DNA of 64,000 bases, from contig JBKAGT010000005.1 of the NCBI GenBank assembly GCA_046290495.1, positions 1,116,001-1,180,000 on the forward strand, written 5' to 3'. Position 1 is the first letter of the stretch; the number at the start of each line of letters is the position of its first letter. This document shows positions 1-7,881 of this stretch, piece by piece. The translations under genes and the position numbers were made by a program. Under the pieces are notes generated by a model. It did not search any database, had not been told where the DNA came from, and worked only from the letters and a program-made list of their open reading frames with translations. This stretch comes from PGYR01 sp046290495. Lineage in GTDB: Bacteria; Bacteroidota; Ignavibacteria; Kapaibacteriales; UBA2268.

Positions 1-509
1 TCATCTGATTGAACCAGCTCAGGGAAAAACTTAGCGAATGTTAACCCCTCCTCATCATACAGATCTTTTAAGCTCTTTTTTATCAAATAAAGGTCGTATT
101 CGGTAATTACATCTCCTTTATTCTTGTCTATAGCAGTCTTTATTTCTTGGTCAGTTACTTCTTGGTTATTGAGTATTTTTATCTCACCAATCCTTTTATT
201 CTCTTCTACTTTTATAGTTAAGAAAACTCCATCACCAACTACTTTGTCCACTACTACTTCTATATCAGAGAATTGTCTCCTCTCCCATAGAGCTTTTAGG
301 GCAACGTTTAGTTCCTCATCATAAGGGTATGATATAGTCTCCCCTTCGTTTAGACCAGTTAGTGCTATGATAGTAGAAGGGTCAGCACTAACTGCTCCTT
401 CTACCTCTATACCCAAAATCTTATATTTGACCACACCTTGTTGGGATATAGCCTTTGAGCAAAAGATAATAAAAAATAAAAGGAAAAATTTACTTGCGTG
501 TGATAACAT
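1..509 (-). CDS. bamA: BamA-like outer membrane assembly protein, N-terminal part (runs off left edge)
   Basis: The ATG at 509 opens a frame that stays open to the window edge, about 169 codons. It starts with a hydrophobic signal peptide (core FFLLFFIIFC, then SQQ) and continues with two POTRA-like segments. One holds a YDEELNVALKALWERRQFSD stretch; the other contains KRIGEIKILNN and a later helix with LKDLYDEEG. This matches the periplasmic N-terminus of BamA, which folds beta-barrel proteins into the outer membrane. The start overlaps the end of uppS by 20 bases; uppS-bamA is a familiar order in Bacteroidota. The barrel lies outside the window. A related Omp85/TamA protein cannot be excluded. 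Confidence 0.8.
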   Translation of the reverse strand, partial: MLSHASKFFLLFFIIFCSKAISQQGVVKYKILGIEVEGAVSADPSTIIALTGLNEGETISYPYDEELNVALKALWERRQFSDIEVVVDKVVGDGVFLTIKVEENKRIGEIKILNNQEVTDQEIKTAIDKNKGDVITEYDLYLIKKSLKDLYDEEGLTFAKFFPELVQSD

Positions 510-1326
510 CTATAACTTTCTTTATGTATGACTGTTCTGTTGATTGATTAATCTGGCTTGAAGTCTTGCCAAATCTTCGCTCTCTTTGTGCATAGTCTCT
601 GAGTGAATCGTATAGTTCAGATCTTCTGAATTCTGGCCACAGTTTGTCGGTGAAGTATATCTCCGAATAAGCAAGTTCCCACAATAGGAAATTACTAATC
701 CTATATTCACCGCTAGTTCTGATTAGTAGGTCAGGATCAGGAATATCTGCAGTCTGTAAGTAACTAGAGAACATATCTTCAGTCAAATCTTCAGGAGATA
801 GCTTGCCACTCCTTACGTCCAGGGCAATCATTTGCAACGCTCTCATTATGTCCCAACGCGAGCCATAACTGATAGCCAAATTGAGCTGCAACCCAGTATT
901 GTCCTTTGTCTTCTCGTAACTGTCTCTGAGTATAGATTGAACATTTTTAGGAAGAGAATTGATTTTGCCAATAGTATTGATAATTACTTGATTTTCATTT
1001 AACTCATCGAACTCCTTTTTAAGGAATACTTCCAAAAGCTTCATCAAGCCATTAACTTCCATTGGGGGTCTTTTCCAATTTTCAATACTAAAAGCGTATA
1101 AAGTAAGGTGTTTGACACCAATCAGAGAAGCCGCATTTACAACGTCTCTCACGCTCTCTATGCCCTCTCTGTGCCCAAAAAGTCGTTGTTTGCCTTTTTG
1201 GTTCGCCCAACGCCCATTGCCATCCATAATAATAGCAATATGCTTAGGTACTTTTCCTAACTCTAATATAGAGTCCTGAATTTCCTTATCTGACTTACTT
1301 TGTTCTTCTTTCCATGACATATTCAT
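490..1326 (-). CDS. uppS: Isoprenyl transferase (undecaprenyl diphosphate synthase, UppS)
   Basis: Cis-prenyltransferase that condenses isopentenyl-PP onto farnesyl-PP to make the undecaprenyl carrier for peptidoglycan and surface glycans. The family signature IIMDGNGRWA is near residue 35, HREG follows, and YAFSIENW and the C-terminal DLLIRTSGEYRISNFLLWE block with SEIYF are all present, so substrate and Mg-binding residues appear intact. Length, about 278 residues, is slightly above usual because of a short charged N-terminal extension. I place the start at the ATG at 1326; an ATG at 1320 is equally possible, and an in-frame TTG at 1335 is less likely. It is upstream of and overlaps bamA. 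Confidence 0.95.
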   Translation of the reverse strand: MNMSWKEEQSKSDKEIQDSILELGKVPKHIAIIMDGNGRWANQKGKQRLFGHREGIESVRDVVNAASLIGVKHLTLYAFSIENWKRPPMEVNGLMKLLEVFLKKEFDELNENQVIINTIGKINSLPKNVQSILRDSYEKTKDNTGLQLNLAISYGSRWDIMRALQMIALDVRSGKLSPEDLTEDMFSSYLQTADIPDPDLLIRTSGEYRISNFLLWELAYSEIYFTDKLWPEFRRSELYDSLRDYAQRERRFGKTSSQINQSTEQSYIKKVIDVITRK

Positions 1327-1416
1327 TCTGCACAAATTAGTGAGTTACAAAAATAGTTTTTAATAAGAGAAATAAAAACTATTACTATATAATTTATTAA
1401 ATTTTAGGTAGTTGCT

Positions 1417-1447
1417 TTGTTTTTTAGATATCACGTTCGTATATTTG
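1417..1447 (+). promoter_or_regulatory. Bacteroidota-type promoter for HU gene
   Basis: TTG at 1417-1419, a 20-base spacer, then TATATTTG at 1440-1447. This fits the Bacteroidota primary sigma consensus (TTG, 19-20 bases, TAnnTTTG). It sits about 55 bases upstream of the HU start. The match is seen directly; promoter activity is inferred. Confidence 0.6.
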
Positions 1448-1501
1448 CTACCCTTAAACGGTTAAATAAATAATATTGTTTCATATAAATGGAAAATAGA
1501 A

Positions 1502-1819
1502 GTGAGTAAGAAAAACGTAACAAAAGCTGATATTGTAGAAGTAATAGCTGATAACACAGGGTTAACAAAAGTAGAAACAAAAGCAGTTGTAGAAGGATTT
1601 ATCGATACGATAATCGCAACAATTGCGGCTGGCAAACGTATAGAACTAAGAGGGTTCGGAGTGTTCAAGCACAAACAAAGAAAGCCAAGAATGGCGCGAA
1701 ACCCTAAAACTGGTGAAGAAGTAAAATTAGGTAAAAGATATGTACCAGTTTTCAAAGTATCTCCTGACTTTTTTGACAAAGTTAACGTTGCTATAAAAGA
1801 AGACAAAGGCGAAGTTTAA
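1502..1819 (+). CDS. HU/IHF family DNA-binding protein
   Basis: Small histone-like protein of 105 residues that binds and bends DNA as a dimer. It starts MSKKNVTKADIVEV, has the helical dimerisation half, then the beta-arm region GFGVFKHKQRKPRMARNPKTG, which contains the RxxRNPxTG signature typical of HU/IHF arms with the intercalating proline. The start codon is GTG at 1502. The 114-residue opposite-strand frame here is only a shadow. A likely co-transcribed partner, the 30-residue basic protein, follows after 25 bases. Whether it acts like HU or IHF cannot be decided from sequence alone. Confidence 0.93.
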   Translation: MSKKNVTKADIVEVIADNTGLTKVETKAVVEGFIDTIIATIAAGKRIELRGFGVFKHKQRKPRMARNPKTGEEVKLGKRYVPVFKVSPDFFDKVNVAIKEDKGEV

Positions 1820-1844
1820 ATTTAAATAATTATTAAGGTGATAT

Positions 1845-1937
1845 ATGCCAAGTGGAAAAAAGAGAAAGGGCAAAAAAATGTCCACTCACAAGCGTAAGAA
1901 AAGACTACGCAAGAACAGACACAAGAAAAAGAAATAA
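1845..1937 (+). CDS. Tiny basic protein, mS38 (AURKAIP1/COX24)-like
   Basis: A 30-residue ORF beginning MPSGKKRKGKKMSTHKRKK and ending RLRKNRHKKKK. Roughly two thirds of the residues are Lys, Arg or His. Short proteins of this form in Bacteroidota are annotated as AURKAIP1/COX24 domain proteins, the domain of mitochondrial small-subunit protein mS38; an actinobacterial relative is called bS22. By analogy it probably binds 16S rRNA in the small subunit. It lies 25 bases after the HU gene with no terminator between them, so co-transcription is likely. Family assignment is from recalled consensus, not a search. Confidence 0.75.
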   Translation: MPSGKKRKGKKMSTHKRKKRLRKNRHKKKK

Positions 1938-1964
1938 CTTTTTTTTCTAAAGTTAAAACGAATT

Positions 1965-2012
1965 ACTGCCGATATTATATGTATGGTCAACGCTATACAA
2001 AATATCGGCAGT
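1965..2012 (+). promoter_or_regulatory. Inverted repeat spanning the start of the next gene
   Basis: ACTGCCGATATT at 1965-1976 is the exact reverse complement of AATATCGGCAGT at 2001-2012. Inside lies a second 5-base pair of arms (TGTAT at 1980-1984, ATACA at 1995-1999). In RNA this makes a 12 bp stem that encloses the ATG at 1983. It may be a translation-control hairpin, an operator, or a terminator for the preceding genes with an unusually large loop. Confidence 0.5.
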
Positions 2013-2366
2013 TTTAATTTGGACAGCCCTGTCACAAAAGAAAAGACAGAAGCGCTATCATTAGCCAAATCAACACTGCAAGACTTTCCACAGAACTCAT
2101 TCAGCAAGGTATTCAACCGAATTGATAATTTCCTCGATTTTGGTAGCTCCAAAAATTTAGATTTCAGCCACTTCAGCGATGAGGAAATGGAATCATTCCT
2201 AAAAGTAATGTCAACACTGATGAAAGAAGGAATAGTCGGCTATGAATATTATGAAGTTAATGGCCGAATAGAAAAGCACTTCATGACTACATCCATAGGC
2301 AACAGACGCCTATATGGAGCCGAGTGGCTACCACGCGAAGACAGCCGCGGTGGTTGGCTGGTGTGA
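1983..2366 (+). CDS. Hypothetical protein, 127 residues
   Basis: I do not recognise the family. There is no signal peptide or membrane segment and no cysteine. The N-terminal half (to about residue 65) is polar and helical-looking; the C-terminal half is mixed, with YEYYEVNGRIEKHFMTT and a Gly/Trp-rich end (GAEWLPREDSRGGWLV). The ATG at 1983 is inside a strong inverted repeat, so its translation may be controlled or the true start may be later. It is transcribed in the same direction as HU and the mS38-like gene. Coding status rests on an unbroken frame with plausible composition, so confidence is moderate. Confidence 0.55.
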   Translation: MVNAIQNIGSFNLDSPVTKEKTEALSLAKSTLQDFPQNSFSKVFNRIDNFLDFGSSKNLDFSHFSDEEMESFLKVMSTLMKEGIVGYEYYEVNGRIEKHFMTTSIGNRRLYGAEWLPREDSRGGWLV

Positions 2367-2376
2367 ATTAAAAACT

Positions 2377-2480
2377 TATTCTGACTGAGGAGGACACGTC
2401 AATCAGAGGACACAAGGTGTCCTAAGAGTCTATCTCAATTTATGTAATGCCTTTGGGTATCGCCCACTTCTTCCATAATT
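2377..2480. repeat. Dispersed hairpin repeat, copy 1
   Basis: Intergenic hairpin GGACAC (2408-2413), loop AAG, GTGTCC (2417-2422), preceded by GTCAATCAGA and followed by AAGAGTCTAT. A second copy lies at about 59276-59370, with matching flanks but a different, compensated stem. Weaker similarity continues downstream (a TGCCT block, then CACTTC). The boundaries are approximate. Confidence 0.6.
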
Positions 2481-2506
2481 TTTGTAAATAAAACTATTCA
2501 ATTCAT

Positions 2507-4801
2507 TTACCAATAAATAGTTGTGTTTGGTAACCACCCCTCAATTTTTGCTTTTTCTTCTTCTGAGAAGTTATTGCCGCCTAAATGTAAATGCTTTAAG
2601 TTTTCTTTTAAGTTTTTTATTGATTCAGGTAAACTTGTTAATTGGTTATTTTCTATTTTTAGTCTTAATAAATTTTGTAGGTTATCAATACTTTCATGTA
2701 AACTACTTAGTTGATTGTTACTTATATTTAGGTCAACTAAGCTTAATAAATTAAATACACTTTCAGGTAAGTCATCTAGTTTATTATTAGCGAGATAAAG
2801 TCCCTCTAAATTTTGTAGAGTATCTATACTTTCTGATAATGTTGTTAATTGATTATCATCAATGGAAAAATATTCTAAGTTTTGTAGATTAAGGATAATT
2901 TTTGGGAAATTAATAAATTCGTTACCAGAAAGGTGAAGATATCTTAAATTTTGCAGATTAACTAAGCTCTTTGGTAGATTACTTAGATTATTATTATTTA
3001 AGTATAGACCTTTTAAGTTTTGTAGATTGCCTAAACTTTCTGGCAATGTTGTTAATTGATTATCATCAATGGAAAAATATTCTAAGTTTTGTAGATTGCC
3101 TAAACTTTCTGGTAAAGTTGTTAGTTGATTAATCTCAAGCAAAAGCACTAATAAATTTTGCAGATTGCCTAAACTTTCTGGTAAAGTTGTCAATTGATTA
3201 TTTTTAATATCAAGTCTAACTAAATTTTGTAGATTGCCTAAGTTCTCTGGTAAAGTTGTTAATTGATTATCCGAAAGGTAAAGGTGATCTAACCTATGTA
3301 AATTAACAATACAACCTGGAATCTTAACTAATGATCTACCTTTTAAATTCAAGTAGTGTCTTCCAGAAGACACTGGTAAGTTTGTATTATCAAAAATTAC
3401 CCCATCAACCTCGCAAAACCTATCTCCTTCTTCATATTTTATCTCACTACTTAAAACTCCATTCCTATCTATTTGAATTGTACCTTCTGATGGTATTCCC
3501 TTTGGGACATCAAATTCAATTAAGTCGTTCTCCCAAGACTTAGTTCCTATTTCATTTCCATTCAATAATAGTTTATACCCTTGTCTTTTTTCCTTTCCGA
3601 AGTATTTGCCTCTGATTTCCGCAGTTTGCTCCAAAGTGATATATAATATGTCATTGGATATAAGCGGAGGCATTACGTTATCAAGACTCACTTCAATAGT
3701 AATATCACCAATGTCATTTGAGTATCCTTTAGTTGGTGAAGTTGTATAGTTGACTACTGTTGAACCATAAATATCAAATAATGCCTCAATCTCTGAGTCA
3801 TTGGATTCTGGAGTTAGTAGTTCAAATTCTCCATTCTCATCAGTTTTCGTTGAATTCTGGAATCTGTATGTTATTCCTTTTTGGACAACACTAGCACCCT
3901 CTATTGGGTTTCCATCGCTATCTATAACTCTTCCAATTATCTTAGAAGTTTCATCATAGGGTCTATCCCAGTTCCACTTAGTGAAGTGGGTTACATTTGC
4001 TGTGTAAAATCCTTCGTTGAGTGTCCCTCTTCCTTCTTCTATCCACTTTGCCTTGTCTTCATCATAGTGCCACATTGGTATTATACTTGGTGCATTTTCT
4101 GGTGCTTTTATCTTGATTGTTGCCATTACCCCTTCAGCCATTTGGACTGGTTCACCAGTTTCAATTTTTAGCTCAACATCGATAAAGCCAAATGACTCTA
4201 TAGCTGTTGTCGTTCCGTCCGTTCTCGTTCCTCTGAACTCCCCTGGGAAAGCGTTTAGCAATTCATCATCAGTTGCCAAAAATGCCGTTGCTTCTACTAT
4301 AATATCTCCTTCTACTGGTGTTCCATCAGAAAAAACGAATCCACCTGGCTCAATTTCCACTGAGAAATTCTCTGTTTCTATTTTACCGCCATCGCTTGTC
4401 ATTTTCATAGTTTTACCAATCGGGAATAGACTTGCATCTATTCTATTTGGTAACTCTTCAGATATGTCAGCTAATTTTTGAGTGATAGCATACCCTTCTT
4501 TCTCGAACCATATTCTTTTATTTGAGCCTGCTGATAGCGTGTTCAATTGATAGCTTCCATCTGAGCCAGTTGTAGTCTTTTCCTCTCCGAAGAAAACTGT
4601 TACATCAGCTAACGGATTGCCATTTTTATCATTAACAAAGCCGACTAACTTTGCATTACCATAAGTTTCTTGAATTACTCTTGGTGTGTATTCTCGGTCA
4701 GGTGAAACAATATCTTTTTCATCGTCTTTACAAGAAAATACAACAAGCAGTAGCAGAGAAATTAGAAGGGTTTTTTTTATTATTAATAGATTTATTTTCA
4801 A
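2507..4801 (-). CDS. Lipoprotein with carboxypeptidase-regulatory domains and leucine-rich repeats
   Basis: A 764-residue secreted protein. Its signal peptide ends in a lipobox (LLVVFSC, Cys near residue 24), so it is probably lipid-anchored at the outer membrane. Two carboxypeptidase-regulatory-like beta domains lie at about residues 50-130 (LVGFVNDKNGNPLADV) and 285-370 (IIGRVIDSDGNPIEGA), with a beta-rich region between them. An IPT/TIG-like region follows at about 375-460. The rest holds about ten 23-residue leucine-rich repeats (consensus NLQNLxxLxLxxNQLTTLPESL) to the C-terminus. There is no T9SS tail. An AAAGGAG sequence precedes the ATG. It stands alone, transcribed away from the riboswitch region. 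Binding or adhesion is inferred from architecture; the ligand is unknown. Confidence 0.85.
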   Translation of the reverse strand: MKINLLIIKKTLLISLLLLVVFSCKDDEKDIVSPDREYTPRVIQETYGNAKLVGFVNDKNGNPLADVTVFFGEEKTTTGSDGSYQLNTLSAGSNKRIWFEKEGYAITQKLADISEELPNRIDASLFPIGKTMKMTSDGGKIETENFSVEIEPGGFVFSDGTPVEGDIIVEATAFLATDDELLNAFPGEFRGTRTDGTTTAIESFGFIDVELKIETGEPVQMAEGVMATIKIKAPENAPSIIPMWHYDEDKAKWIEEGRGTLNEGFYTANVTHFTKWNWDRPYDETSKIIGRVIDSDGNPIEGASVVQKGITYRFQNSTKTDENGEFELLTPESNDSEIEALFDIYGSTVVNYTTSPTKGYSNDIGDITIEVSLDNVMPPLISNDILYITLEQTAEIRGKYFGKEKRQGYKLLLNGNEIGTKSWENDLIEFDVPKGIPSEGTIQIDRNGVLSSEIKYEEGDRFCEVDGVIFDNTNLPVSSGRHYLNLKGRSLVKIPGCIVNLHRLDHLYLSDNQLTTLPENLGNLQNLVRLDIKNNQLTTLPESLGNLQNLLVLLLEINQLTTLPESLGNLQNLEYFSIDDNQLTTLPESLGNLQNLKGLYLNNNNLSNLPKSLVNLQNLRYLHLSGNEFINFPKIILNLQNLEYFSIDDNQLTTLSESIDTLQNLEGLYLANNKLDDLPESVFNLLSLVDLNISNNQLSSLHESIDNLQNLLRLKIENNQLTSLPESIKNLKENLKHLHLGGNNFSEEEKAKIEGWLPNTTIYW
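2530..3300 (-). repeat. Tandem 69-base LRR-coding repeats
   Basis: The 3' part of the lipoprotein gene is built of about ten 69-base units. Two non-adjacent stretches, 2838-2890 and 3045-3097, are identical over 53 bases, far more alike than the other units, suggesting recent duplication or gene conversion inside the array. Confidence 0.75.
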
Positions 4802-5212
4802 AAAAACTCCTTTCTTAAAATTTATTTATCCTTATCTACATATATATAGACACATGAACATCAAAAACGTCTCAAAAAGGACAAAGTTTATTTATAATTT
4901 TTATCTTATAAGTCATAGCTTACAAATTATAAATAAACAAGTTTTGAATTTGTTTATTCAGTTTTGATCTACACTTTAATAAATTCAATTTATAAGATAG
5001 TGATAGTTTATGGGATTTGGAAATGTAGGTAAATTGTTAATCCTCCCTGCCTTCTTTATTCACGCTGAAGACGTGACAAGCAAGGCGGAGCCAGACCTGT
5101 GCATTACAAAGAAACTCTAATATTTGTAAGCACTCCTTGATAAGGAAGGATTTTGGTTCGGGAATTTCATCTACTCTACTTGCAAAGACCAAGTAACCTT
5201 CATAGATTTGTA
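4802..5212. other. Long non-coding leader region with inverted repeats and a possible dispersed repeat
   Basis: No convincing gene. 4802-5036 is very AT-rich and holds several inverted repeats, for example TTTATAATTT (4891-4900) with AAATTATAAA (4924-4933), and AATAAACAA (4932-4940) with TTGTTTATT (4950-4958). This probably contains the divergent promoters. 5041-5110 is richer in GC (GCAAGGCGGAGCCAGACC) and resembles short dispersed intergenic repeats rather than a leader. The frame on the opposite strand over 5037-5270 runs into the riboswitch and is not a real gene. Confidence 0.5.
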
Positions 5213-5303
5213 TTCCCGTTGGAGGTGCTAACAAATAAAATTTGTTGGCTGAGATTTTTACTCCTTGCACCTGATCAGGATAATACCTGCGTAGGAAAAC
5301 GGT
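5213..5303 (+). ncRNA. TPP (thiamin pyrophosphate) riboswitch
   Basis: The THI-element core is clear: GGAGGTGCT at 5221-5229, CTGAGA at 5249-5254, then CACCTGATCAGGATAATACC (5269-5288) and GCGTAGGAA just after. Closing helix P1 can form between CCGTT (5216-5220) and AACGG (5298-5302). TPP riboswitches lower expression when thiamin pyrophosphate is plentiful. It is about 100 bases upstream of the TonB receptor ATG at 5404. The expression platform is not resolved. Confidence 0.93.
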
Positions 5304-5403
5304 GGGCTTACAACCACTCTTTTACCAACAAGCTAACCACGCTTATCAGGGCTCTAACGGATTTGTTTTAATTTTTTTATTAATAAATCTTTTATGGGCT
5401 GAT

Positions 5404-7767
5404 ATGTTAAAAAGGCTAATATTACTAACTTTCGTCACAGCAGCACTCGCTACTAATGCTGACGAACAAGACACAGTGAAGACTTATGTAGCGCCAAGCG
5501 TTACCGTAACTTCCACTAAAGCAAAGGAAAGGCAATCGCCTGTTCCGTTCTCCGAGATAACCGAAGCAGAGTTAGAACAAACCACTTCGAATATCGATTT
5601 GCCAATGCAATTACAGCGAATGCCATCACTCTACTCCTATAGTGAGAATGGAAATGGAATTGGTTATTCCAATATCCGTTTACGTGGATTTGACCAACGT
5701 AGAATCTCCGTATTGGTGAACGGAATACCGCAAAATGACCCAGAAGACCACAATGTTTACTTCATCAATCTATCTGACATACAAGAAAGTTTGGGGGAAG
5801 TGCAAGTGCAGCGTGGTGCAGGTCTTGCTAACTATGGTGCGGCAGCAATTGCTGGTAGTATAAATCTAACTACTTCTGCTTTCATCAACAACCCAGGTAT
5901 CCGTATGTCCTATGGCTCTGGATTCCAAGAATTCAGCGGTAGAAGTGAGTTCGTAGCAAACACAGACAAGCTAAAGTTCGAATACTCATCGGGCTTAGTC
6001 GATGACAAATACGCATTCTACGGTAGAATAAGTGACATCAACTCGGAAGGTTATCGTGACCAATCTTATGCTTATCTTAATAGCTATTTCTTTAGTGCTA
6101 TCAGATTCGATGAGAACTTAAAAACTCAAGTGAATGTATATGGTACTTCGCAACGCGATGGATTAGCTTACGATGGACTTCCAAAAGACTTTATGACAGA
6201 CCCAAACAAGCGTACCCTTAATTATAGCTATTGGGAGCATGGCGAAGATGGCAGAGAATTCTCATTTGGCGTAGACAGACGTGATGTAGCAGAAGAGCAG
6301 TTCGAATCTCCCCACGTAGAATTGCTGAATGATTGGTATATTAATGACGATTTAACTTTCAAATCATCTCTATACTATTTCGCTGGAACTGGTTACTTCG
6401 ATTACTCAGGTGCTGGCTGGACTGACGGTAGTAGCTATGGATTTGACAAGGTCTATCCAGATGCTGGCGACCCAGGCAACCCTTTAATTAGAGCTTACGT
6501 TGGGAACAAACAGGGTGGTTGGATACCAAGATTGATATGGGAAACCGACGGCAATATTTTAACTACAGGTGCTGAGATAAGGATTCACCGCTCTGACCAC
6601 TGGGGTAAATTGCAATATGCAGAGAACTTACCTGAAGGATATGACCCTGACTATAAATTCTATGAGCACAATGGGTACAGAGACATTGCTTCTCTATTTG
6701 CTCGTAATCAGTACTTTTTGACTGACGACCTAATGATTAGCGGAGAAGCGCAATTAGTTTACCATTCTTACAGAATAGCAAATGATAAGATAGCAGGAGA
6801 ACTAACTCAATACCAAGATAAAGACGGTAACTTAGCTCAAGAGGGAGAGCCTCTATTCGATGTTCAGTATTTATTCCTAAACCCACGAGTTGGGTTAAAT
6901 TGGAATTACAGTGAAACTGAAAATGTTTACTTCTCAGCTGCTTACACACAAAGAGAACCAAGAATGACTAATTTGTATAACTCTAGTAATTCTTGGGGTG
7001 GTTCTCGCCCTCAATTCCGAAGAGTACCTCTTGGAAATGAGCAACTGGGTTATGATTTTGACAATCCATTGGTTGTACCAGAGAAGATGTTAAACATAGA
7101 GACAGGATGGAATTATATCTCTGAAACTTATAATCTATCTGGTAATATCTACCTAATGGACCTTCGTGATGAGTTAGTTAAGAGTGGCCAGTTAGACCAG
7201 TTTGGAGCACCAATCGATGGTAATGCCGAGCAGACCATTCACTATGGTGTTGAGCTAGAAGCAGGAATGAAAGCATTCGACAATTCGAACGGTAGATTAG
7301 ACCTATATGCTAATGGGACATTCAGTCAAAACGAGATTGTAACATATAATTATGCACTGGATGACGGTACTACAATTGCCCTAGACGGAAATAGAATAGC
7401 TGGCTTCCCTGATGCAATGGGCTCATTCACTGCAAGTTACAACCTAAGCGACTTCAACTTTATGTTATCAGCACACTATGTGGGTAGCTTTATGACTGAC
7501 AACTTCGGTGATTTGCTTACTACTGATTCGAGAATTAAAGAAAATCTAGGTGGCGGTTATTATGCTGACAATGAGGTAGATTCATATTACTTCATGAACA
7601 CAAACATAAGCTACAGATTCAAAGAATTTATGGGTACGAAGGGTATCAGAGTTCACTTGCAAGTAAACAATATAACTAACAACTTATATGCTGCTGCTGG
7701 AGAAGGTAAGAACTTCTTTGCAGGTCCTGAGAGAAATGTATTTATCGGAGCAGAATTAGAGTTCTAG
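5404..7767 (+). CDS. TonB-dependent outer membrane receptor, probable thiamin transporter
   Basis: A 787-residue outer membrane receptor. The signal peptide (LKRLILLTFVTAALATNA) is followed by a plug domain at about residues 25-150 with IRLRGFDQRRISVLVNGIP and DPEDHNVYFINLSD. A long beta-barrel follows, rich in aromatic and Asn/Asp strands and ending in the terminal-Phe strand NVFIGAELEF. I chose the ATG at 5404: an in-frame upstream ATG at 5302 would translate the end of the riboswitch and lacks a signal peptide. The TPP riboswitch directly upstream implies uptake of thiamin or a thiamin precursor, energised by TonB-ExbBD encoded elsewhere. Substrate is inferred from the riboswitch, the fold from the sequence. 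Confidence 0.92.
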   Translation: MLKRLILLTFVTAALATNADEQDTVKTYVAPSVTVTSTKAKERQSPVPFSEITEAELEQTTSNIDLPMQLQRMPSLYSYSENGNGIGYSNIRLRGFDQRRISVLVNGIPQNDPEDHNVYFINLSDIQESLGEVQVQRGAGLANYGAAAIAGSINLTTSAFINNPGIRMSYGSGFQEFSGRSEFVANTDKLKFEYSSGLVDDKYAFYGRISDINSEGYRDQSYAYLNSYFFSAIRFDENLKTQVNVYGTSQRDGLAYDGLPKDFMTDPNKRTLNYSYWEHGEDGREFSFGVDRRDVAEEQFESPHVELLNDWYINDDLTFKSSLYYFAGTGYFDYSGAGWTDGSSYGFDKVYPDAGDPGNPLIRAYVGNKQGGWIPRLIWETDGNILTTGAEIRIHRSDHWGKLQYAENLPEGYDPDYKFYEHNGYRDIASLFARNQYFLTDDLMISGEAQLVYHSYRIANDKIAGELTQYQDKDGNLAQEGEPLFDVQYLFLNPRVGLNWNYSETENVYFSAAYTQREPRMTNLYNSSNSWGGSRPQFRRVPLGNEQLGYDFDNPLVVPEKMLNIETGWNYISETYNLSGNIYLMDLRDELVKSGQLDQFGAPIDGNAEQTIHYGVELEAGMKAFDNSNGRLDLYANGTFSQNEIVTYNYALDDGTTIALDGNRIAGFPDAMGSFTASYNLSDFNFMLSAHYVGSFMTDNFGDLLTTDSRIKENLGGGYYADNEVDSYYFMNTNISYRFKEFMGTKGIRVHLQVNNITNNLYAAAGEGKNFFAGPERNVFIGAELEF

Positions 7768-7798
7768 TAATATAATTACAATTCGAATATTAACTATA

Positions 7799-7825
7799 AG
7801 CCCTGCAATTGCGGGGCTTTTTTTT
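7799..7825 (+). terminator. Rho-independent terminator after the TonB receptor
   Basis: AGCCCTGC, loop AATT, GCGGGGCT, then a run of eight T. The stem is 8 bp with one G-U pair. It separates the thiamin receptor from the following paralogue cluster. Confidence 0.9.
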
Positions 7826-7881
7826 GTGTAGTATGCTGTTTTTGATTAAGTTGTGACAAGTATTACAAATCGTGAGTTGAA

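Noticed and set aside
5037..5270. 77-residue frame on the minus strand
   Set aside because: It overlaps the TPP riboswitch and looks like a translated intergenic repeat rather than a protein.
5302..5403. N-terminal extension of the TonB receptor frame
   Set aside because: It translates the riboswitch 3' side and its platform; a clear signal peptide begins at the ATG at 5404.
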